Shown: positions 46,310-55,091 of the stretch, in pieces
Numbering within the stretch: position 1 is the stretch's first letter
Layout: the number at the start of each line of letters is the position of its first letter
Assembly: GCA_023150345.1 (NCBI GenBank)
Contig: JAKLLB010000006.1
Coordinates: 1 to 64,000 of the forward strand
Direction: 5' to 3'
Length of the DNA: 64,000 nucleotides
Origin: Aquabacterium sp.
Lineage (GTDB): Bacteria; Pseudomonadota; Gammaproteobacteria; Burkholderiales; Burkholderiaceae_C
Notes under the pieces: model-generated
Database searches by the model: none
Told to the model about the DNA's origin: nothing
What the model saw: the letters and a program-made list of their open reading frames with translations, nothing else
Made by a program: the position numbers and the translations under genes

Positions 46310-47584
46310 TCAACGCAGGCGATCAGGTGTGAACCCGGACGGGTCGATGGCTGGCGTGTGGCCGGCCACCAGGTCGGCCAGTAGACGTGCGGAACCGGCG
46401 CACAGTGCCCAGCCACTGCTGCCGTGACCCAGATTGAGCCACACGCCAGCCGGTCCGGCGCGCCCGATGACCGGCGGGCCGTCGGGCAGCATCGGACGTG
46501 CGCCCTTCCAGGCTTGCACCTGTGCCAGTTGCGCGCAGCCCGGAAACCAGTCGTCGAGTATCTTGTACAGGGTGCCCAGCGCGGCCGGATTGTGTGCGTT
46601 CAGGCGGCCACCCAACTCGGCACTACCGGCCACGCGCACCCGCTGGCCGAGACGACTGATGGCGACCTTGTACTGCTCGTCCATGATCGACGAGCGAGGC
46701 CCGATGTCGGGATGTCCTTCGAAGTGCCGCAACGGGGCGGTGATCGAGTACCCATGGACGGCGATCATCGGCACGCGCACACCCAAAGGCGCCAGCAGCG
46801 ACAGCGACGGCAACGCGGCGCACACCACAACGGCGTCGAACGATTCCGCGACCGTGCCGGCGGCGGTGTCGCCCGCGATCGCATGTACGCTGGGCTTCGA
46901 GCCGGGCTCGACGCGTTGGACTTCGTGCTGGAAACGAAAGTCCGCACCGTGCCGCTGCGCCTCCAGCCGCAACAGGTGGGCAAACTGGCGGCAATTGCCC
47001 ACCAGCGCACCCGGCAGGTGTATGGCTGCGTGCAGCGGCGTACCGGGGTTCAAGCCAGGCTCGATCTGCCTGGCGCGCGTGGCATCGACCAGATGGAACG
47101 TCTCTCCAAGTTCAGCCAGAAGCTTCAATCCGGGCCTGGCCTGCTTGAGCTCCCGCTGCGAGCGCAGCAGGACCAGGTATCCGTCCGTGCGTTCGAACTC
47201 GAGGCGCAGGTCGTGCGAAAATGCGCGCAGCCGGTCGTGGCTGTCCCGCGCGAGCCGATGCATGCATGCGCGGTTGCCGGCACTGGTGCGTGCATCACAG
47301 GCGCGCCACCATCGCCACATCCATCGCCACTGCCCGGGGGCTGCCACGCTGGCGATGCGCAGCGGTGCGTGACGGCCGGCGAGGTGCCCCAACATCTTGC
47401 GCGGCATGCCGGGCGCTGCCCAGGGCGCCACATATCCTGGCGCAACGACACCTGCGTTGGCGAAGCTGGTTTCCTCCGCGACCGATGCACGGCGCTCAAA
47501 GACGACGACCTCATGACCGTCGCACTGGAGCTCGTAAGCGGTGGTCACGCCGACGATGCCGGCGCCGACGACGGCGATCCTCAT
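46310..47584 (-). CDS. FAD-dependent D-amino-acid dehydrogenase (DadA-like)
   Basis: 424 residues from ATG 47582-47584. N-terminal FAD motif VVGAGIVGVTTAYEL at 4-18, followed by the acidic end VVVFERRASVAEETSFANAG. It continues with the DAO-type pattern GYVAPWAAPGMPRKM and ends with WKGARPMLPDGPPVIGR and LNLGHGSSGWALCAGSARLL, the C-terminal FAD contact of DadA. It oxidises D-amino acids to keto acids, with electrons passed to the respiratory chain. It overlaps the amidase stop by 4 bp (ATGA), so translation is coupled. D-alanine is the best-known substrate of relatives but specificity is not certain. Confidence 0.9.
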   Translation of the reverse strand: MRIAVVGAGIVGVTTAYELQCDGHEVVVFERRASVAEETSFANAGVVAPGYVAPWAAPGMPRKMLGHLAGRHAPLRIASVAAPGQWRWMWRWWRACDARTSAGNRACMHRLARDSHDRLRAFSHDLRLEFERTDGYLVLLRSQRELKQARPGLKLLAELGETFHLVDATRARQIEPGLNPGTPLHAAIHLPGALVGNCRQFAHLLRLEAQRHGADFRFQHEVQRVEPGSKPSVHAIAGDTAAGTVAESFDAVVVCAALPSLSLLAPLGVRVPMIAVHGYSITAPLRHFEGHPDIGPRSSIMDEQYKVAISRLGQRVRVAGSAELGGRLNAHNPAALGTLYKILDDWFPGCAQLAQVQAWKGARPMLPDGPPVIGRAGPAGVWLNLGHGSSGWALCAGSARLLADLVAGHTPAIDPSGFTPDRLR

Positions 47585-48960
47585 GGTGCTCCTGCACCAG
47601 AAGCCATGCCGCGCCCAGAAGCCAGCGCGGCCTCCACGCCTTCGGCCAGATCGAGCAGCCTTGCGTCCGCGTCTGCCGCGGCCCACATCATCAAGCCCAC
47701 AGGGGCGCCGCCTGTCGGGTGGCAGGGCAAGGTCACGGCGCAACCATCGAGCATGTTGACGACCGATGGATTGCGCAGCAGCAGCGCGTTGACGCGGAAG
47801 AACGCCGCATCGTCGTGGATCAGGGGCGTCATGGGCGGGGCCACAATGGGCACCGTCGGGCACAACAGGGCGTCGTAGTGGCGGGTCGCGCTCTCGATCT
47901 CGACGATCCAGCGTCCGCGCGCTTGGTGCAACTCGATATAGTCGGCTGCGCTCATCTGCGCGCCGCGCTCGATACGCAGCGCCACACGTGGGTCGTACCC
48001 GGCACGCTGCAGGGGCAGGCGCTGCCGGTGCCAGGCCCAGCTCTCGGCTGCTGCGAAGCTGCCGAGTGCCTGCCATTCGGCCAGGCGCTTCAGCTGCTGC
48101 AGTTCGATCGTTTCGATCCGTGCGCCAGCTCGCGATAGCACGCCCAGAGCTGAATCGAAGGCACTGGCAACCTCGGGCTCGAGGTCATCGAGGACCAGCG
48201 TGGAGGGCACCGCCAGACGCGCCGAGCACAGTGGAAGTGGCGAGCGCACTCCCGGCGGGGCGGGTTCCATCCCGCACAGCACGGCATCGATGAGTCGCGC
48301 ATCGCGTGTGTCGCGGGTGATGGCGCAGACGGTATCGAGAGTGCTCGACAGCGGTATCACACCCGTGCGCGGCACGCGCCGCTGCGTGCCCTTGAAGCCG
48401 ACCAGCCCCTGCAGCGCCGCCGGAATCCGGATCGAGCCGCCGGTGTCCGAGCCCAGCGCGGCACGACAGGCGCCTGCGGCCACCGTCACCGCGCCACCGC
48501 TGGTGGAGCCACCCGGAATGCAGGCCGCTGAACCGGGCATGGCCGGGTTGATCGGCGTGCCCAGGTGTGGATTGATGCCGACGCCCGAGAAGGCGAACTC
48601 GCTGAGATTGGTGTGCCCCATCAGCAGCGCACCGCCCGAACGCAGCCGGGCAACCGCCAGGCTGTCGGTTTCGGCTGGCCCGGCCTGTGCCAGTACCCTC
48701 GAGCCTGCGGTCGTGGGATGGCCGGCGACGTCGAACAGGTCTTTCACCGAAACTGTCCAGCCTGCCAGCGGACCGAGTGGCTGCGCGGCCGCGCGCAGCA
48801 GGTCGAGGCTGTTCGCGATGGCTCGTGCACTTTCGTCGAACCGACGCACCCAGGCATGCTGGCAGGCCTTCGAGTCGGCGACCGCGATGGCTTGGGCGAG
48901 GGTGTCCGCGAAGCTCTGGCCGGCGCCTGCTATAATCTTTGGGTTTACCTGGGGGGCCAT
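47581..48960 (-). CDS. Amidase-signature hydrolase
   Basis: 459 residues from ATG 48958-48960. Ser-Ser-Lys triad: K73 in SVKDLFDVAG, S154 in PGGSTSGGAVTV, and S176 in GSDTGGSIRIPAA. The substrate pocket is not diagnostic, and C-terminal GCAVTLPCHPTGGAPVGLMM fits the amidase family. The N-terminal 20 residues are poorly conserved in look, and the coding region for residues about 7-12 contains the -10 of the rpsB promoter on the other strand, so a start further in cannot be excluded. First gene of a three-gene operon with a D-amino-acid dehydrogenase; an amide or peptide substrate yielding a D-amino acid is a hypothesis. Confidence 0.9.
   Translation of the reverse strand: MAPQVNPKIIAGAGQSFADTLAQAIAVADSKACQHAWVRRFDESARAIANSLDLLRAAAQPLGPLAGWTVSVKDLFDVAGHPTTAGSRVLAQAGPAETDSLAVARLRSGGALLMGHTNLSEFAFSGVGINPHLGTPINPAMPGSAACIPGGSTSGGAVTVAAGACRAALGSDTGGSIRIPAALQGLVGFKGTQRRVPRTGVIPLSSTLDTVCAITRDTRDARLIDAVLCGMEPAPPGVRSPLPLCSARLAVPSTLVLDDLEPEVASAFDSALGVLSRAGARIETIELQQLKRLAEWQALGSFAAAESWAWHRQRLPLQRAGYDPRVALRIERGAQMSAADYIELHQARGRWIVEIESATRHYDALLCPTVPIVAPPMTPLIHDDAAFFRVNALLLRNPSVVNMLDGCAVTLPCHPTGGAPVGLMMWAAADADARLLDLAEGVEAALASGRGMASGAGAP
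48928..48936 (+). promoter_or_regulatory. Extended -10 promoter of rpsB-tsf
   Basis: TGCTATAAT is a perfect -10 with the TGn extension. No good -35 is present at 16-18 bp, as expected for extended -10 promoters. It lies inside the first codons of the opposite-strand amidase gene and gives an rpsB leader of about 180 nt. Confidence 0.7.
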
Positions 48961-49044
48961 GCGCTATGACGGTGCGGCCGCAGGTGAACTCAATCGCGAA
49001 CCGGCCAACTGAAGAAGGTGTCGCGCAGGCCCGCAACAGCTGAA

Positions 49045-49063
49045 GCACCCCGACTGCGGGTGC
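49045..49063 (+). promoter_or_regulatory. Hairpin in the rpsB leader
   Basis: GCACCC (49045-49050) pairs with GGGTGC (49058-49063) around 7 nt. It lies 64 bp before the rpsB ATG. S2 is known to repress its own operon through the leader in several bacteria, so this could be part of such a site; that link is inference. Confidence 0.35.
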
Positions 49064-49126
49064 CTCCCGTGTGGTGGACCTTGTGCGATTCGCGCCGGAT
49101 TCTAGACCCAACCTTTGGAGTGCTCC

Positions 49127-49870
49127 ATGTCCGTCACGATGCGTGAAATGCTGGAGGCGGGTGTCCATTTCGGACATCAAACCCGCTTCTGGAACCCGAA
49201 GATGGCCCCTTTCATCTACGGCCATCGCAACAAGATCCACATCATCAACCTCGAGAAGACGCTTCCGAAGTTCGAGGAGGCGATGAAGTTCGTGCGCCAG
49301 CTGGCTGCTCGTCGCGGCACGGTCCTCATGGTGGGCACCAAGCGCCAGGCGCGTGACGTGATCGCCCTCGAAGCGCAACGCGTGGGCATGCCCTTCGTCG
49401 ATCAGCGCTGGCTCGGCGGCATGCTGACCAACTTCAAGACGGTCAAGGGGTCGCTGAAGAAGCTCAAGGACATGCAGGCCCAGAAGGAAGCCGGCCTTGA
49501 GCAGATGACCAAGAAGGAAGCGCTGATGTTCGAGCGTGAGCTGACCAAGCTCGAAAAGGACATCGGCGGCATCCAGGACATGAACGCGCTGCCGGACGCG
49601 TTGTTCGTCATCGACGTCGGGTACCACAAGATCGCGGTTGCCGAAGCCAAGAAGCTGGGCATTCCCGTGATCGGCGTTGTCGACACGAACCACTCTCCTG
49701 AGGGCATCGACTACGTCATTCCCGGTAACGACGATTCCGCCAAGGCTGTCGCGTTGTACGCCCGCGCCGTTGCGGATGCCGTGCACGAAGGCAAGGCCAA
49801 TGCCATCAACGAGGTGGCCCAGGTGGCCGCCGGCACCGACGAGTTCGTCGAGGTCAGCGAAGACGCCTGA
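49127..49870 (+). CDS. rpsB: 30S ribosomal protein S2
   Basis: 247 residues from ATG 49127, 8 bp after TTTGGAG. It opens [20 protein letters not shown], the conserved S2 start, and has [20 protein letters not shown] at about 28-47, [19 protein letters not shown] near 100, and the conserved [20 protein letters not shown] near 185. The gene is preceded by an extended -10 promoter and a long leader and is followed by a terminator-like hairpin before tsf. Methionine aminopeptidase, often upstream, is absent here. Confidence 0.98.
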   Translation: MSVTMREMLEAGVHFGHQTRFWNPKMAPFIYGHRNKIHIINLEKTLPKFEEAMKFVRQLAARRGTVLMVGTKRQARDVIALEAQRVGMPFVDQRWLGGMLTNFKTVKGSLKKLKDMQAQKEAGLEQMTKKEALMFERELTKLEKDIGGIQDMNALPDALFVIDVGYHKIAVAEAKKLGIPVIGVVDTNHSPEGIDYVIPGNDDSAKAVALYARAVADAVHEGKANAINEVAQVAAGTDEFVEVSEDA

Positions 49871-49894
49871 GCGTCGCCCCAACCCACATGAACG

Positions 49895-49917
49895 AGGGGC
49901 TGTCACAGCCCCTTTTT
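49895..49917 (+). terminator. Terminator-like hairpin between rpsB and tsf
   Basis: AGGGGCTG (49895-49902) pairs with CAGCCCCT (49906-49913) with a 3-nt loop, followed by TTTT. It has the form of an intrinsic terminator 25 bp after rpsB, so tsf and downstream genes would rely on read-through, which is a known way to make less EF-Ts than S2. Confidence 0.75.
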
Positions 49918-49939
49918 CTCAGCGAACGGAGAACTGAAG

Positions 49940-50836
49940 ATGGCAGCAATCACTGCAAGCATGGTCGCCGAGCTGCGCGCCAAGACCGATGCACCGATGA
50001 TGGAGTGCAAGAAGGCGCTGACCGAGGCCGAAGGCGACATGGGCCGCGCGGAGGAGATCCTGCGCGTCAAGCTGGGCAACAAGGCCGGCAAGGCGGCGTC
50101 GCGCATCACCGCCGAGGGCGTGGTTGCCGCGGCTGTGCAAGGTGCCACCGGCGCGCTGGTCGAGATCAACTGCGAAACCGATTTCGTCTCGAAGAACGAC
50201 TCCTTCCTGTCCTTCTCGAAGGCCTGCGCGACTTTGGTGGCCGAGCAGAACCCCGGCGACGTCGCCGCGCTTTCGACCCTGCCGTACAACCAGGACGGCT
50301 TCGGCCCGACGATCGAGGACGTGCGCAAGGGCCTGGTGGGCAAGATCGGCGAAAACATGTCGATCCGGCGATTCCAGCGTTACGCAGGCGGTGGCAAGCT
50401 TGCCCACTACCTGCACGGCACCCGCATAGGCGTGATCGTCGAGTTCGACGGTGACGAAGTGGCGGCCAAGGATGTGGCCATGCATGTCGCGGCCATGAAG
50501 CCGGCGGCGTTGTCGGCGGCCAATGTGCCCGTCGAGTTGGTCGAAAAGGAGCGCAAGATCGCTGCCGAAAAGGCCGCCGAGTCGGGAAAGCCGGCTGAGA
50601 TCGTCGCCAAGATGGTCGAGGGATCGGTGCAGAAGTTCCTCAAGGAGGTCTCGTTGCTCGATCAGGTCTTCGTGAAGGCGTCCGACGGCAAGCAGACGGT
50701 CGGCGCGATGCTCAAGGAGAAGGCCACCACGGTCAAAGGCTTCACGCTGTATGTGGTGGGCGAGGGCATCGAGCGGAAGACCGACGACTTCGCCGCTGAA
50801 GTAGCCGCTCAAGTGGCTGCCGCCAAGGGCCAGTGA
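49940..50836 (+). CDS. tsf: Elongation factor Ts
   Basis: 298 residues. It recycles EF-Tu-GDP. The N-terminal UBA-like domain and start are [20 protein letters not shown]. The Ts core has [20 protein letters not shown], then the TDFVSKND motif near 80-87. The C-terminal dimer region has [20 protein letters not shown] near 233-252, with the conserved Q-x-F. GGAG lies 10 bp upstream of ATG. Confidence 0.98.
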   Translation: MAAITASMVAELRAKTDAPMMECKKALTEAEGDMGRAEEILRVKLGNKAGKAASRITAEGVVAAAVQGATGALVEINCETDFVSKNDSFLSFSKACATLVAEQNPGDVAALSTLPYNQDGFGPTIEDVRKGLVGKIGENMSIRRFQRYAGGGKLAHYLHGTRIGVIVEFDGDEVAAKDVAMHVAAMKPAALSAANVPVELVEKERKIAAEKAAESGKPAEIVAKMVEGSVQKFLKEVSLLDQVFVKASDGKQTVGAMLKEKATTVKGFTLYVVGEGIERKTDDFAAEVAAQVAAAKGQ

Positions 50837-50843
50837 AAGCCGA

Positions 50844-50875
50844 GGGCGCCACGCCGGCAAGGCTCGGCGCCCCTT
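50844..50875 (+). terminator. Hairpin between tsf and pyrH
   Basis: GGGCGCC (50844-50850) pairs with GGCGCCC (50866-50872), with a 15-nt loop that has its own complementary GCCGGC. Only CTT follows, so terminator strength is doubtful. Confidence 0.3.
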
Positions 50876-50914
50876 AAACTCACCCACTCGATCCGCACCC
50901 GAGAGCCCTGACGC

Positions 50915-51625
50915 ATGCCGGCCTACAAGCGCATCCTCCTCAAGTTGTCCGGCGAAGCCCTGATGGGTGACGATGCCTACGGCATCAACCGCGCAACCAT
51001 CGTACGCATGGTGCGCGAGGTTGCCGAGGTCACCGCGATGGGCTGCGAGGTGGCGGTGGTCATCGGTGGCGGGAACATCTTCCGCGGCGTGGCGGGCGGT
51101 TCAGTTGGCATGGATCGCGCCACGGCCGACTACATGGGAATGCTCGCCACGGTGATGAACGCCCTGGCCTTGGCCGACACCATGCGCCAGGAGGGCATGA
51201 CGGCACGTGTGATGTCGGCCATCAGCATCGAACAGGTGGTCGAGCCCTACGTGCGCCCAAAGGCGCTGCAATACCTCGAAGAGGGCAAGGTGGTGATATT
51301 CGCTGCCGGAACCGGCAATCCGTTCTTCACCACCGATACCGCAGCGGCGTTGCGCGGCGCTGAGGTCGGAGCCGAGATCGTGCTCAAGGCCACCAAGGTC
51401 GACGGTGTCTACACCGCTGATCCGCGCAAGGACCCCACCGCCACTCGCTACGCGTCGGTGAGCTTCGACGAGGCGATCACCCGCAACCTGCAGGTGATGG
51501 ACGCGACCGCGTTCGCGCTGTGCCGCGACCAGAAATTGCCGATCAAGGTGTTCTCGATCTTCAAGGTCGGCGCGCTGAAGCGTGTGGTGCAGGGCGAGGA
51601 CGAGGGAACGCTCGTCCACGTTTGA
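50915..51625 (+). CDS. pyrH: UMP kinase
   Basis: 236 residues. Phosphorylates UMP to [22 protein letters not shown] opens the protein (5-23). The phosphate loop [11 protein letters not shown] is near 48-58. [20 protein letters not shown] near 164-183 is a hallmark of the bacterial hexameric enzyme. It precedes frr, with tsf before it, the classic rpsB-tsf-pyrH-frr order. Confidence 0.98.
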   Translation: MPAYKRILLKLSGEALMGDDAYGINRATIVRMVREVAEVTAMGCEVAVVIGGGNIFRGVAGGSVGMDRATADYMGMLATVMNALALADTMRQEGMTARVMSAISIEQVVEPYVRPKALQYLEEGKVVIFAAGTGNPFFTTDTAAALRGAEVGAEIVLKATKVDGVYTADPRKDPTATRYASVSFDEAITRNLQVMDATAFALCRDQKLPIKVFSIFKVGALKRVVQGEDEGTLVHV

Positions 51626-51643
51626 GCCAGGAGTGCACACACC

Positions 51644-52204
51644 ATGACCATTGCCGACATCAAGAAAACCGCCGAGACGAAGATGGCCAAGTCCGTCGAC
51701 GCGTTCAAGGCGGAACTGCAGAAGATCCGCACGGGGCGCGCTCATCCGGGCATCCTCGATCAGGTTCACGTCGACTACTATGGCTCGATGGTCCCGATCA
51801 GCCAGGTGGCCAACGTGTCGTTGCTCGATGCCCGCACGATCAGCGTGCAGCCATGGGAAAAGGGCATGGGCCCCAAGATCGAAAAGGCAATCCGCGAGAG
51901 CGATCTGGGGCTCAATCCCGCTGCCCAAGGCGACTTGCTGCGCGTGCCGATGCCAGCGCTGACCGAAGAGCGGCGCCGCGATCTCACCAAGGTCGTCCGG
52001 CATACCGGCGAGGAAGCCAAGGTGGCGGTGCGCAACCTGCGGCGCGACGCCAACGAGCACCTGAAGCGTTTGCTCAAGGACAAGGCTGTCGCGGAAGACG
52101 AGGAGCGCCGTGCGCAGGACGACGTGCAGAAGCTGACCGACCGTACGGTCGCCGAGATCGAAAAGCTCGTGCATTCGAAAGAAGCCGAGATCCTCGCGGT
52201 CTGA
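51644..52204 (+). CDS. frr: Ribosome recycling factor
   Basis: 186 residues, full length. It separates ribosomal subunits after termination. [20 protein letters not shown] opens the protein; the hinge region has [20 protein letters not shown] near 30-49; the C-terminal helix carries [23 protein letters not shown] 51644 follows CCAGGAG at 12 bp. Confidence 0.98.
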   Translation: MTIADIKKTAETKMAKSVDAFKAELQKIRTGRAHPGILDQVHVDYYGSMVPISQVANVSLLDARTISVQPWEKGMGPKIEKAIRESDLGLNPAAQGDLLRVPMPALTEERRRDLTKVVRHTGEEAKVAVRNLRRDANEHLKRLLKDKAVAEDEERRAQDDVQKLTDRTVAEIEKLVHSKEAEILAV

Positions 52205-52220
52205 GCCGGGCGCACGCCTC

Positions 52221-52949
52221 GTGCATCGCGACATCGCGCTACCGCGCCATGTGGCCATCGTCATGGATGGCAACGGGCGCTGGGCCAAGAAGCGCTTCCT
52301 GCCGCGGTTCTTCGGCCACAAGGCGGGCGCCGACTCGCTGGTGCGCCTGATCAAGGTCTGCCAGCAGCGCGGAGTCGAGTACCTCACGGTCTTCGCCTTT
52401 TCTTCCGAGAACTGGAAGCGTCCAGAGGACGAGGTTTCGGGACTGATGGGCCTGGTCCTGGTCTCCGTGGCCAAGTACCTGGCCCGACTCGCCGGCGACA
52501 ACGTGCGCATCGTGATCGTGGGTGACCGCGATACGGTGCCCGAGCGCTTGCGCCAGGCGTGGGCAGACGCCGAAGGCCGCACGCGGGCCAACACGGGCCT
52601 GACGCTGACAGTCGCGTTCAACTACGGTGGACGCTGGGATGTCGTTCAGGCCTGCCGCAAGCTCGTGCGCGAAGGGCTCGCGCCAGAGCAGGTGGACGAA
52701 GCGGCGCTAGCGCGGTCGATGGCGATGGCGCATGCGCCCGATCCGGACCTGTTTATCCGTACCGGAGGCGAGATGCGAATCAGCAATTTCTTGTTGTGGC
52801 AGTCGGCTTATGCCGAGTTTGTCTTCACGGACTGCCTGTGGCCCGATTTCGGCCCTGCTGAGCTTGACGCGGCACTGGCCGCGTATGCGCGGCGCGAGCG
52901 TCGCTTTGGCGATGTGGCGCCTGCCCAGGCAAGTCGGATCGCACGCTGA
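52221..52949 (+). CDS. uppS: Isoprenyl (undecaprenyl) diphosphate synthase
   Basis: cis-Prenyltransferase that makes the lipid carrier for cell-wall polymers. 242 residues from GTG 52221. VAIVMDGNGRWAKKRFLPRF (about 9-28) contains the catalytic Asp and phosphate-binding site; FGHKAGADSLVRLIKVCQQR follows. RTGGEMRISNFLLWQSAYAE near 180-199 is the C-terminal signature. It stands 16 bp after frr; dxr, which feeds its substrate pathway, is encoded two genes on. Confidence 0.96.
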   Translation: MHRDIALPRHVAIVMDGNGRWAKKRFLPRFFGHKAGADSLVRLIKVCQQRGVEYLTVFAFSSENWKRPEDEVSGLMGLVLVSVAKYLARLAGDNVRIVIVGDRDTVPERLRQAWADAEGRTRANTGLTLTVAFNYGGRWDVVQACRKLVREGLAPEQVDEAALARSMAMAHAPDPDLFIRTGGEMRISNFLLWQSAYAEFVFTDCLWPDFGPAELDAALAAYARRERRFGDVAPAQASRIAR

Positions 52950-52957
52950 CAACAGCC

Positions 52958-53845
52958 ATGCTGCGGCTACGTGTCATCACCGCCCTGGCTCTGATGGCCG
53001 TGCTGTTGCCGACATTGTTCGCACCGGGCCCGCTCCCATTCGCGCTGCTGGCCCTGGTGGCTGTCAGCGCCGCGGGCTGGGAGTGGGCGAGGCTCAACAC
53101 CATGCGTGCAGGACACGCTGGTGCAGCGCTTCAGGTGACGCAGCCGCCGGCCATTCGTGCGGCATGGTCTTTGGGCAGTGGCGTCACCTTGGCCGGTGCC
53201 TGCCTGGCGACCGGGTATTGGTGGCCGGGAGGACCAAGCGGCACTGGCCTGTGGTGGGTTGCGGCGGCACTCTGGGTCGCAGGCGGTGCCTGGGCGCTTC
53301 GGGTCGGCCCGACAGGGTGGGGCCGGCAGCCCGTTGTGCTGCGCTGGTTCGTGGGACTGCTGCTCCTGTGGCTGGCGTGGTTGGCCATGGTGCAAGCTCG
53401 CACCCTGGGCATCAACTTCCTGCTGTCGACCCTGTGCGTGGTTTGGGCTGCCGACATTGCTGCGTACTTCGGTGGTCGTGCCTTCGGTCGGCGCAAGCTG
53501 GCCCCGTCGATCAGCCCGGGAAAGAGCTGGGAGGGTGTGTACGCCGGCGTTCTGGGCGTGCTCGTCCTGGCGCAACTGTGGATGGGCGCCGACCGGCGCT
53601 GGCTGTTCGACTCACCCAGCTTGTTCACTTTGCTCGACAAGCACCTGGGCGCCTGGGTGTCGATGCTGGCTTGTGCGGCACTGGCCGGGCTCAGTGTCGT
53701 GGGCGATCTATTCGAGTCGCTCGTCAAGCGCAGTGCGGGTGCCAAGGATTCCAGCACACTGCTGCCCGGGCACGGTGGCGTGCTCGATCGCATTGACGCG
53801 CTGCTCCCGGTGCTGCCGGCCGCGCTGGCGCTGGCGGCACTCTGA
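52958..53845 (+). CDS. cdsA: Phosphatidate cytidylyltransferase
   Basis: Makes CDP-diacylglycerol for phospholipid synthesis. 295 residues with about seven membrane helices. The C-terminal CDS signature is complete: SLVKRSAGAKDSSTLLPGHG followed by GVLDRID near 250-277. An earlier AAYFGGRAFGRRKLAPSISP near 168-187 is also typical. ATG 52958 is 8 bp after uppS. Confidence 0.95.
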   Translation: MLRLRVITALALMAVLLPTLFAPGPLPFALLALVAVSAAGWEWARLNTMRAGHAGAALQVTQPPAIRAAWSLGSGVTLAGACLATGYWWPGGPSGTGLWWVAAALWVAGGAWALRVGPTGWGRQPVVLRWFVGLLLLWLAWLAMVQARTLGINFLLSTLCVVWAADIAAYFGGRAFGRRKLAPSISPGKSWEGVYAGVLGVLVLAQLWMGADRRWLFDSPSLFTLLDKHLGAWVSMLACAALAGLSVVGDLFESLVKRSAGAKDSSTLLPGHGGVLDRIDALLPVLPAALALAAL

Positions 53846-53906
53846 CACGCTCCGCGCCTTTCGCCCTCTGTTTCACCGCCTTCCTGCCAGTTCATTGCCG
53901 TTCAAC

Positions 53907-55091
53907 ATGCGTCAACGCGTTTGCATCCTCGGGGCTACGGGTTCGGTCGGTCAGAGCACGCTGGACGTGGTTGCGCAGCACCCCGATCGTTTCGAGGTGT
54001 TTGCATTGAGCGCCCAGGTGCGCATGGATGACCTGGTGCGCTTGTGCGAGCACTGGCGGCCACGCTATGCCGCCGTGGCCAATGCGACGCAGGCCACCGA
54101 CGTGGCGCGTCGCTTGCGCGACTATGGAGTGAAGACCGAGGTGCTGCACGGTCCTCGAGCGCTGTGCGACCTCGCGGCGCATCCGGAAGTGGACAGCGTG
54201 ATGGCGGCCGTCGTCGGTGCGGCTGGGCTGGCGCCGTGCCTGGCGGCTGCTGCGTCCGGCAAGCGGCTGATGCTTGCCAACAAGGAGGCGCTTGTCGTGG
54301 GCGCGGGACTGTTCATGCGCACGGTGCGCGAGGGCGGTGCCGCGCTGCTGCCGATCGACAGCGAGCACTCCGCCATCTTCCAGTGCCTGCCTGCCGACCG
54401 TCGGGCATGGGCCGGGCTGATCGATCACATCGTGCTGACGGCTTCGGGCGGGCCGTTTCGCAGCCGCGACCCGCAGACGTTGGGCGACGTCACTCCGCAG
54501 CAGGCCTGCGCTCACCCGAACTGGGTGATGGGGCGCAAGATCTCGGTGGACTCGGCCACGATGATGAACAAGGCGCTCGAAGTGATCGAGGCCCGCTGGT
54601 TGTTCGGGTTGGATCCCGAGCAGATACGTGTTCTCATCCACCCACAGAGCATCATTCACTCGATGGTGGTATGCCGCGATGCGTCGGTCCTGGCGCAACT
54701 GGGAACACCGGACATGAAAGTGCCGATCAGTGTCGGGCTGGCACATCCGCAGCGCATCGCATCGGGTGCGCCGGCGTTGGACTTCTGCAGCGTGGGCGCG
54801 CTGACGTTCGAACCCGTCGACCGCGATCGGTTCCCGAGCTTGGACTTGGCCTATCAGGCCCTGCGTGAACCCGATGGAAGTACTGCTGTCCTCAACGCGG
54901 CCAACGAGGTCGCGGTGCAGGCGTTCCTGGACGGCCACATTCGCTACACCAACATCTATCGAATCAATGCCGTCACGATGGAGCGGGTGCGCCCCGATGC
55001 CGGCGAGGCGGATTCGCTGGGGGGCCTGCTCGAACTCGATGGCCGGGCCAGGCGCGCCGCGGCTGCGCTGATCGGGGAGTGCATGTCATGA
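53907..55091 (+). CDS. dxr: 1-deoxy-D-xylulose 5-phosphate reductoisomerase
   Basis: Second step of the MEP isoprenoid pathway. 394 residues from ATG 53907. NADPH site ILGATGSVGQSTLDVV at 7-22; LANKEALVVGAG near 123. The metal and substrate residues are in LLPIDSEHSAIFQCLP and RKISVDSATMMNKALEVIEA. The C-terminal ANEVAVQAFLDGHIRY is conserved. The stop overlaps rseP by 4 bp (ATGA). Confidence 0.97.
   Translation: MRQRVCILGATGSVGQSTLDVVAQHPDRFEVFALSAQVRMDDLVRLCEHWRPRYAAVANATQATDVARRLRDYGVKTEVLHGPRALCDLAAHPEVDSVMAAVVGAAGLAPCLAAAASGKRLMLANKEALVVGAGLFMRTVREGGAALLPIDSEHSAIFQCLPADRRAWAGLIDHIVLTASGGPFRSRDPQTLGDVTPQQACAHPNWVMGRKISVDSATMMNKALEVIEARWLFGLDPEQIRVLIHPQSIIHSMVVCRDASVLAQLGTPDMKVPISVGLAHPQRIASGAPALDFCSVGALTFEPVDRDRFPSLDLAYQALREPDGSTAVLNAANEVAVQAFLDGHIRYTNIYRINAVTMERVRPDAGEADSLGGLLELDGRARRAAAALIGECMS

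Noticed and set aside
46310-48076. 588-codon frame covering the D-amino-acid dehydrogenase plus an upstream extension
   Set aside because: The first 164 codons are a shifted reading of the amidase gene. The true start with the FAD motif is ATG 47582-47584.
53157-55091. 644-codon frame suggesting a cdsA-dxr fusion
   Set aside because: The first 250 codons are an out-of-frame reading of cdsA; dxr begins at ATG 53907 with its NADPH motif.
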